A stretch of DNA of 64,000 nucleotides. It comes from Mobiluncus curtisii subsp. curtisii ATCC 35241 (GTDB lineage: Bacteria > Actinomycetota > Actinomycetes > Actinomycetales > Actinomycetaceae). The translations under genes and the position numbers were made by a program. The notes below the pieces were generated by a model. That model saw nothing but the letters and a program-made list of their open reading frames with translations. It was not told where the DNA came from and did not search any database. The first letter of the stretch is position 1, and each line of letters starts with the position of its first letter. Shown here one piece after another: positions 56,559 to 64,000 of the stretch. The stretch spans positions 2,053,251 to 2,117,250 of the forward strand of contig NZ_GL385912.1 of the NCBI RefSeq assembly GCF_000146285.1, in the 5' to 3' direction.

Positions 56559-58118
56559 ATGAGTTTTGTGTTCAGTCCGACCCCGGAACCAAATCCAACC
56601 CCAGACAAAGCAGTGAAGGAAGTCTTGGAAACTTCCTTGGACATTATGGCGGTTTTAGCTGCCAGTTTGGTCTGTATCGTGGCGTTGTTGGCAGCCGCCC
56701 AAGTTATCGGATTTTTGTTGCGACGCTGGGGACGCAAACACCGACTGATTAAATACATGGAGCGCCGCTCTCGCGTAGGTGGGTCTTTGACCTGTATCGC
56801 CTTAGGGGCGACGATTGGGTGGTACTGGACTGTACGCGACCACAACGTTCCCGGTTACGGCACAATTTCGCACGGCTTGCTGATTTTGATGATTATTGCC
56901 GTGACGGTGTGGCTGATTGAACTCTGTGCCGTCCTGGAGGACATGACCCGGACACAGCTAGAGGGCGGGTCGAAACCAAATCGTTTGGTGACGCAAGCCC
57001 AAGTCATGCACCGGGTTTCACAAGTTTTCTTTGGGGTGTTCGGGGCTATCTCAATTGCATTGACATTCCCAGAAGCGCGTGCCGCCATGGGTTCAGTGCT
57101 GGCGTCCGCGGGCATTATTTCTTTAATCGCTGGTATTGCTGCCCAAGGGGTGTTGGCAAACATGTTCGCGGGGCTTCAGATTGCTTTCTCCGACCCGATT
57201 CGAGTGGGTGACGTCGTCGTTGTCCAAGGTCAGCAAGGCACGATTGAAGAAATTACGCTGACGTATATAGTGATTCATCTGTGGGATGAACGCCGCCTCA
57301 TCCTACCGTCCAAGAAATTTACCGAGGAACCTTTTGAAAACTGGACTAAACGAGACACCCACCTGTTAGGGGTCGTGGAACTGCGCGTGGATTGGCGTCT
57401 GCCCTTGGCAGCTTTCCGCAACGAAGTCGACCGACTGCTCTCGGAAACAGACTTGTGGGATGGGCGCACTTCCAGCGTGCAGGTCACAGATAGTTCCGTT
57501 GAAACCATGCTGGTGCGGTTGGTCGCCAGCGCCGCAAACTCTGGAGATCTGTGGGATCTCAAGTGCTACCTGCGGGAACGCTTGATTGAGTGGATTGAAA
57601 AGGAAGCTCCCTATGCTCTGCCCCGCCGCCGCGTTGAAACTGACAAAGTTACAGAAGTGCACCTCCCGGTCGATGAAATCGAGATTGAGAAACAAGCTCG
57701 CGAACTAGCTATCGCGACCATCCGGAAAACGAACAGCAGCCGTCACGCCGCAGCCACCAAAAAGCAAGCGACTGAAGCTGCCCCGACCAGCCCTTATGGG
57801 GAGCCACTTTTGGATCAGTATGCCCGGAAGATTCAAGAAAAACGCCGCTCCTGGAGATTTAAGGCCCGGCGGCTAGATGAAACTCATAATGAGAAATCGG
57901 AACAGCTGCCCCCTTCCCGAGACGCTCTGCAAGATACCAGAGTGCTGAGCACCACTGCCACGATAACTGGTGACCGGCTCTATTCCGGGACTCCAGATGC
58001 AGAGGAACGTCGCAAACTTGTCACGGGACCCAAACAATCTGAGGAAAAAACAACTGCTGACAGCGACACCACGACCGCGGACACCACCACCCCGTCTTCT
58101 GAGGAGACTCAGAAATGA
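56559..58118 (+). CDS. Small-conductance mechanosensitive channel, MscS family
   Basis: 519 residues from the ATG at 56559. Three to four membrane segments in the first 200 residues end in the pore helix AAMGSVLASAGIISLIAGIAAQGVLANMFAGLQIAF. The MscS beta domain follows (DPIRVGDVVVVQGQQGTIEEITLTYIVIHLWDERRLILPSKKFTEEPFENWTK). The C-terminal 130 residues are an unusual Lys/Arg/Thr/Ser-rich tail with poly-Thr ending. The start is uncertain: neither this ATG nor a GTG at 56487 has a ribosome site, so it may be leaderless. The end overlaps the next gene by four bases. Protects cells from osmotic downshock. Confidence 0.88.
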   Translation: MSFVFSPTPEPNPTPDKAVKEVLETSLDIMAVLAASLVCIVALLAAAQVIGFLLRRWGRKHRLIKYMERRSRVGGSLTCIALGATIGWYWTVRDHNVPGYGTISHGLLILMIIAVTVWLIELCAVLEDMTRTQLEGGSKPNRLVTQAQVMHRVSQVFFGVFGAISIALTFPEARAAMGSVLASAGIISLIAGIAAQGVLANMFAGLQIAFSDPIRVGDVVVVQGQQGTIEEITLTYIVIHLWDERRLILPSKKFTEEPFENWTKRDTHLLGVVELRVDWRLPLAAFRNEVDRLLSETDLWDGRTSSVQVTDSSVETMLVRLVASAANSGDLWDLKCYLRERLIEWIEKEAPYALPRRRVETDKVTEVHLPVDEIEIEKQARELAIATIRKTNSSRHAAATKKQATEAAPTSPYGEPLLDQYARKIQEKRRSWRFKARRLDETHNEKSEQLPPSRDALQDTRVLSTTATITGDRLYSGTPDAEERRKLVTGPKQSEEKTTADSDTTTADTTTPSSEETQK

Positions 58119-59161
58119 GCCGAAATAAACGCTTTCGAAAGTCCGCCCCGCCTCGCCGCTACGCAACGCCCCAAACTTTGCCAAATCCGGATTTTTTGCG
58201 GGTTATTACCTGCAATCTGCAGTGGGGCACCCCCGCGGAGGGATGGACTGATGTCCAAAAGGCGAATTCGCGGGCGGAAGCGTTTATCCGGGGACTGGGC
58301 GAACGCTGCCGCAGCCTGTTCAAATCGGGTTCGGTCAACACCCGCACCCAGCTGACTGAAGAAAACCTAAAACAGACCGCCCAGGTACTCCAACAGTTAA
58401 AACCGGATATTTTGGCACTGCAGGAAGTCGACAAAGGACAGCGGCGTTCCGGCTACGTCCGGCAAGCGCGTGTGTTAGCAGAGGCGCTACGCCTGCCCTA
58501 CTGGCGTATCGGAGCGTCCTACGCGGGTCAGTCCCAAGTCCTGCACCGCCGCCCTTTGGACAGCGAATTAAAGGCCGAGAGCGGGTACGGTATCGCCCTG
58601 CTCTCACGCTGGCCAGCGAAATCTTGGCACTTTAAACGTCTTGGCAGAGTCCGGGCGCGGATAGTTTGGGGCAGCGACCCGTGGAAAGGCTTTTCTCACG
58701 GCTTTCTCGAAGGGTTACGTGACCTTCCCGCAGCCGCAAAAGGGACGGGGGTACGGTTTGGTCAGATGCGGGTGCTGCTGGCAGCCCGCTTGGCTACGCC
58801 GCTGGGCACCGTCGCGCTCGGCACGACCCACCTGGAGATTCACCGTCCCACGGCAGCTTCTCAGCTGCGGCGTGCCTGGCGTTCCCTCTATCATTTACGT
58901 TCTGAATCTTGCCTGCTGGTGGGAGATTTCAACCTGCGTGATTACCAAATCAACAAAGTGCTACAGCCTTTGCCCACGGAACAGCACCCCGAGCTACACG
59001 CGGCTATCCCGTCATATCCGGCAGACAAGCCGTGGATTGCCCTGGATCAGCTGCTGGGCAACGGTTGGGAGCTGGTGGGCGAACCGCGAGCTTTACGCCT
59101 GCCCATCTCGGACCACCGGGCGGTCATCTACGATATACGCCCTGTAAAGACCGCTCAATAG
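58115..59161 (+). CDS. Endonuclease/exonuclease/phosphatase-fold protein
   Basis: 348 residues of the EEP superfamily: VITCNLQWGTP, ILALQEVDKGQRRSGYVRQARVLAEALRLPYW with the metal-binding Glu, GTTHLEIHR, CLLVGDFNLRDYQI and the closing ISDHRAVIYDI. All core metal and catalytic positions are present, so it is probably active on a phosphodiester or phosphate ester, substrate unknown. A basic N-terminus (MSRNKRFRKSAPPRR) may bind nucleic acid or membrane; no secretion signal. Starts on ATGA shared with the mscS stop, so the two are translated as a pair. Confidence 0.85.
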   Translation: MSRNKRFRKSAPPRRYATPQTLPNPDFLRVITCNLQWGTPAEGWTDVQKANSRAEAFIRGLGERCRSLFKSGSVNTRTQLTEENLKQTAQVLQQLKPDILALQEVDKGQRRSGYVRQARVLAEALRLPYWRIGASYAGQSQVLHRRPLDSELKAESGYGIALLSRWPAKSWHFKRLGRVRARIVWGSDPWKGFSHGFLEGLRDLPAAAKGTGVRFGQMRVLLAARLATPLGTVALGTTHLEIHRPTAASQLRRAWRSLYHLRSESCLLVGDFNLRDYQINKVLQPLPTEQHPELHAAIPSYPADKPWIALDQLLGNGWELVGEPRALRLPISDHRAVIYDIRPVKTAQ

Positions 59162-59215
59162 TTCCCGACTTCACCGTTTCAGCCCGCCAAACTGGCTAAC
59201 CCCTAACCGGTAAAA

Positions 59216-59253
59216 AGTATCCCAGGCTGATGATGACACCAACCTGGGATACT
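59216..59253 (-). terminator. Terminator after eno
   Basis: AGTATCCCAGG and CCTGGGATACT around a 16-base loop; on the minus strand TTTTTACC follows, so it terminates eno 17 bp beyond its stop. It may also limit read-through from the convergent plus-strand gene. Confidence 0.85.
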
Positions 59254-59270
59254 CGTGAAACTAAATGAAC

Positions 59271-60629
<1,359 letters not shown>

Positions 60630-60719
60630 CTAAAAATGCGCATTTGTCCGAGAATTTCTCCCCGGACAAACAAATTTTCTTTGCGATTTATCGTTCCGGC
60701 TGCCGCCGCAAAACTTTGC

Positions 60720-61310
60720 TTACTGCTGCCCCTGCCCCATCATCTGCATCTGTGTGGCGCGCTGCTGGATAATTTGGATGGTTTGGTTCATCCGATTCGA
60801 CAGTTTCGCGTTCTTGAGGTCGAAACCGGATTTGTAAGCCTTTTCAATTTGGGCTGCCAACTGCGGATTGACCGTTTGCACACCCAACTCGTGAGCGACT
60901 GCAGGGTCTGTCGCTGTGGCACACAGCAACAGTTGCATGACGTCGTGCGTCTCGGGAGACATCTTTGCGGGGTTCACCTTAAACAAATCGGTTTTAATCT
61001 CATCAAGCTGCGGACACTGCGAGAGCAAATCCTGACCGCCTTCGTGGAGAGTCCGCAAATAGCGCAGGGCATAAATGCGCGCGGTCTGCATTTCCGCGGT
61101 GTCGTTGAGATTAATTCCCGCCTCGGCGAGTTCTTTGGTGACCGTTCCGAGTTGGGATTCGGTGACGACCCAGCCGTCACCGTAGGCGGCTACTCCTGGT
61201 TTTGCTTCACATCCGCTCAGAAGTCCCCCCGCGAGCGCCAGCGCAGCAACCCCCGTCATCAGCCTGGTCGCTGTTTTAGTGGTCTTGGTCACGAGGGACT
61301 TTTCCGCCAT
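60720..61310 (-). CDS. SurA-N-terminal-like lipoprotein between mfd and eno
   Basis: 196 residues from the ATG at 61310 (GAAGGGAAA upstream). A lipoprotein signal peptide ends in the lipobox LLSGC. The mature part starts EAKPGVAAYGDGWVVTESQLGTVTKELAEAG, the beginning typical of SurA/PpiC-type extracytoplasmic chaperones, and continues with helical repeats. No peptidyl-prolyl isomerase domain follows. Probably assists folding or sorting of exported proteins; function inferred from the N-terminal resemblance and from the conserved mfd-lipoprotein-eno order. The 171 bp to eno hold no gene. Confidence 0.75.
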   Translation of the reverse strand: MAEKSLVTKTTKTATRLMTGVAALALAGGLLSGCEAKPGVAAYGDGWVVTESQLGTVTKELAEAGINLNDTAEMQTARIYALRYLRTLHEGGQDLLSQCPQLDEIKTDLFKVNPAKMSPETHDVMQLLLCATATDPAVAHELGVQTVNPQLAAQIEKAYKSGFDLKNAKLSNRMNQTIQIIQQRATQMQMMGQGQQ

Positions 61311-61377
61311 CGTCTTTCCCTTCAATAGTCCGACCCAACGTTCCCATCTTAGCTTTTCTTTGACCGGGGAGGGAATT

Positions 61378-64000
61378 TTAAGCTAGCGGTTTAATAATGC
61401 CCCGAATGATTTTTTGGACCCATTCCAGCAGCTCCAAATCCACGATGGGAGTCTCGCTCAACCCATTTTTCCGAGTCGGTGCAGGTATGAACAATTCACG
61501 CGTCGCCAATTTTACCCGCGCTCCCGGATACATGCGCTGCAGCCGAGCCATCTGCGAATCCGCCAGTTCGACGGGCGCAAAGCGAATAAATTTGCCCATG
61601 ACTTTAATCTCTTGCACTTTTTGAGCCCGCGCCAAGTTACGCAGTTTTGCTACTGCCCCCAAGCGTTCCAACGGTTCCGGAGGTCGCCCGTAGCGGTCGG
61701 TCATTTCCTCCAACAGTTGATCGATTTCCTCATCGGTAGTCGCTGCGGACAGACGTGTATAGGCATCGAGACGCAGCGACTGCACATCCAGATAGTCCTC
61801 GGGAATAAAGGCATCTATGGGCAGCTCAATGGACACACTGGTGTCTTCGGGGGCTTCCTCGCCTTTATAGGTCGCAACTGCCTCACCCACCATGCGCACA
61901 TAGAGGTCAAAGCCCACCCCGGCGATGTGTCCAGACTGCTCACCGCCCAACAGGTTGCCAGCACCTCGGATCTCCAGGTCTTTCGTAGCGATAGCCATCC
62001 CGGAGCCTAACCCGGTGTTGGTTCCAATCGTTTTCAGCCTCTCAAAAGCTGTTTCATTCATGGTGGTGCCCGGCGGATAGAGGAAGTAAGCGTAGCCACG
62101 TTCCCGCCCGCGGCCGACTCGTCCGCGGAGCTGATGCAGCTGCGAGAGACCAAACCGATCGGCACGATCCACGATGATTGTGTTGGCGTTGGTCACATCC
62201 AAGCCGTTTTCGACAATCGTCGTGGACACCAACACATCGAATTCTTGGTTCCAGAAATCCACCATGACCGATTCCAGCTGTTTTTCTGACATTTGCCCGT
62301 GCCCCACTCGCACCCGCGCTTCGGGCACCAGCTCGGCCAGGTGAGCGGCAATCCTATTGATTGATTGCACCCGGTTATGCACGAAAAATACTTGACCATC
62401 ACGCAAAAGCTCGCGCCGGATTGCTGCCGCAACCTGTTTATCTGAGTAGGCTCCCACGTAGGTCAAGACCGGGTGGCGGTCCTCCGGCGGGGTGGTGAGG
62501 GTGCTCATGCCGCGAATCCCGGTGATTGCCATCTCCAGGGTGCGCGGAATCGGGGTGGCGCTCATCGTCAAGACGTCAACGTCGGCACGCAAAGCCTTTA
62601 GAGCTTCCTTGTGCTCCACACCGAAACGTTGCTCTTCGTCGATTACCACCAGACCCAAGTCTTTGAAACGAACGTTTCCGGACAGCAGGGCGTGGGTGCC
62701 GATGACCACTTCGATGGAGCCGTCTTTTAACCCGGCTTTAATCTGGGCAGCTTCTTTCGCCGTGGTAAAGCGAGACAGCGCCGCCACCGTCACCGGGAAT
62801 CCCGCAAAACGGCTCGTAAATGTTTCGGTGTGCTGGCTGACCAGCAGGGTGGTCGGCGCTAAAATCGCCACTTGCTTGCCATCTTGGACCGCTTTAAACG
62901 CCGCACGGACCGCAATCTCAGTTTTTCCGTAACCTACATCACCACAGACCAGCCGATCCATCGGGACGGTTTGTTCCATATCGTGCTTGACTTCATCAAT
63001 GACCGTGAGCTGGTCGGGAGTTTCGACGAACTCGAAACTATCTTCCAGTTCCCGCTGCCAGGGGGTATCCGGGCTGAAAGCATGTCCTTTGGAGGCTTGC
63101 CGGATGGCGTACAGTCGCACCAGCTCACGAGCGATTTCTTTGACCGCTTTGCGGGCTTTGGACTTGGTCTTTGCCCAATCTGCTCCGCCCATCTTTGACA
63201 GGGTTGGAGATTCTCCACCCACATATTTTGAGAGCAAATCCAGGGAGTCAGTAGGCACCCACAGCTGGTCAGCCGGTCCGTTGCGTTTGCTGGGGGCATA
63301 TTCCAACACCACGTATTCTTTCGAGGTGGTTTCCCGACCTCGCCCCATGGTGCGCTTCGCCAGTTTCACGAAGCGTCCGATGCCGTGGTGCAGGTGAACC
63401 ACGTAGTCGCCCTGGGTCAACGTCAGGGGGTCAATAGCTTTGCGTCGTCTGGCGGGAAGGTTTGCCTTGTCGGCAGTGTGGCGGGATTTCTTTTTTCCCA
63501 AGACCTGTGCCTCGCTCACCACCAACAGCTGCGCGGCGGGGACTTGGTATCCTTCGTCCAGGGGCGCCACCGTAATCTGTACGGTTCCGTCGTTCTGCGA
63601 TGTTGCGTCCTTCACCACTTTTGCCGGGACATCAGCCTCGCTGAGTACATCCCGCAGCCGGCTCGCCATTCCCTTGCCGGTCGTAGTAATCACTACATTC
63701 CAGTTTTTCGAAGCTAAATCGCCGATTGTACCAATCAGTCCAGTTTCTCCGGCGAGAGGCTCCATCACGATTTGCGCCCCCACGTTTTGAGCGTTCTCGC
63801 CCACCGCAAAAGGAGAGACGAACACCGTGTCCATGTGCGCCTCTTGTGCCGCAGCATGAAGCTGCTCCAAGGTCAAAAATGAAGCTTGTTCAATCTCCAG
63901 GGGCACTTCCCCGCCACCCGCGGCCGCCGACCAGGAAGCTGCCAGGAACTCTTGGGTAGTTTCTACCAGTTCTGTAGCACGAGCTTCCAACCGGGGACGA
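61378..64000 (-). CDS. mfd: Transcription-repair coupling factor Mfd (3' part; N-terminus outside window)
   Basis: Translocase that removes stalled RNA polymerase and recruits UvrA to lesions. About 874 C-terminal residues are visible. The RNA-polymerase-interaction region is DPLTLTQGDYVVHLHHGIGRF...EYVVLEYA. The helicase domains have Walker A CGDVGYGKTEIAVRAAF, DEEQRFGVEHKE, MSATPIPRTLEMAITGIRGMS, FVHNRVQSI and GRVGRGRERGYAYF. The C-terminal TRCF domain begins near DRYGRPPEPLERL. The UvrB-homology N-terminal part is cut off by the window edge. Complete otherwise. Confidence 0.97.
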   Translation of the reverse strand, partial: RPRLEARATELVETTQEFLAASWSAAAGGGEVPLEIEQASFLTLEQLHAAAQEAHMDTVFVSPFAVGENAQNVGAQIVMEPLAGETGLIGTIGDLASKNWNVVITTTGKGMASRLRDVLSEADVPAKVVKDATSQNDGTVQITVAPLDEGYQVPAAQLLVVSEAQVLGKKKSRHTADKANLPARRRKAIDPLTLTQGDYVVHLHHGIGRFVKLAKRTMGRGRETTSKEYVVLEYAPSKRNGPADQLWVPTDSLDLLSKYVGGESPTLSKMGGADWAKTKSKARKAVKEIARELVRLYAIRQASKGHAFSPDTPWQRELEDSFEFVETPDQLTVIDEVKHDMEQTVPMDRLVCGDVGYGKTEIAVRAAFKAVQDGKQVAILAPTTLLVSQHTETFTSRFAGFPVTVAALSRFTTAKEAAQIKAGLKDGSIEVVIGTHALLSGNVRFKDLGLVVIDEEQRFGVEHKEALKALRADVDVLTMSATPIPRTLEMAITGIRGMSTLTTPPEDRHPVLTYVGAYSDKQVAAAIRRELLRDGQVFFVHNRVQSINRIAAHLAELVPEARVRVGHGQMSEKQLESVMVDFWNQEFDVLVSTTIVENGLDVTNANTIIVDRADRFGLSQLHQLRGRVGRGRERGYAYFLYPPGTTMNETAFERLKTIGTNTGLGSGMAIATKDLEIRGAGNLLGGEQSGHIAGVGFDLYVRMVGEAVATYKGEEAPEDTSVSIELPIDAFIPEDYLDVQSLRLDAYTRLSAATTDEEIDQLLEEMTDRYGRPPEPLERLGAVAKLRNLARAQKVQEIKVMGKFIRFAPVELADSQMARLQRMYPGARVKLATRELFIPAPTRKNGLSETPIVDLELLEWVQKIIRGIIKPLA

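Overview
The window looks like the chromosome of a moderately GC-rich actinobacterium. MtrA/MtrB/LpqB, the MoxR/DUF58/DUF4129/DUF4350 block, a DUF3499 protein, a DUF2516 protein, acetylation-type methionine synthesis (MetX/MetY), pyruvate phosphate dikinase and the mfd-SurA-like lipoprotein-eno order all fit an Actinomycetales chromosome. From recall, base composition and gene content suggest the Actinomycetaceae (for example Mobiluncus); this was not tested. No plasmid, phage or transposase genes are visible.

Region 1 (1-14 kb): the 5' part of secA, long-form hpf, a ComF-type phosphoribosyltransferase and the lpqB-mtrB-mtrA envelope-stress operon lie on the minus strand. Divergent to them is a plus-strand operon: multipass membrane protein, DUF4129, DUF4350, MoxR ATPase, DUF58. 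Region 2 (14-25 kb): a degenerate zincin-like protein, DUF3499, pyrophosphatase, a PBP4-type D,D-carboxypeptidase, then a methionine block metY-metF-metE-metX behind a leader that appears structured, and an alpha/beta hydrolase. Region 3 (25-43 kb): ppdK, an ECF-type sigma factor with a large putative membrane anti-sigma partner, clpC, dtd, DUF2516, ygfZ and a membrane protein. These are followed by a hairpin-dense intergenic region, a phosphate block (Pit accessory protein, Pit transporter) with 11-bp-phased repeats at its promoter, a Nudix/SixA fusion and polyphosphate kinase.

Region 4 (43-55.5 kb) is accessory in character. After tRNA-Lys come a molbindin, then an AT-richer module of a peptide-antibiotic-type ABC transporter (two permeases and an ATPase) divergent from its two-component system. 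Three CCTTAC repeats in phase with 11 bp lie between them. Next are a single-chain MmeI-like restriction-modification enzyme and a divergent three-gene membrane locus: two DUF5692-like paralogues and a membrane-anchored SRPBCC-like protein. That locus is my best candidate for an undescribed system.

Region 5 (55.5-64 kb): nicotinamidase, tRNA-Phe/Asp/Glu, an MscS channel translationally coupled to an endonuclease/exonuclease/phosphatase-fold protein, eno, a SurA-like lipoprotein and the 3' part of mfd. No CRISPR array or rRNA was seen.
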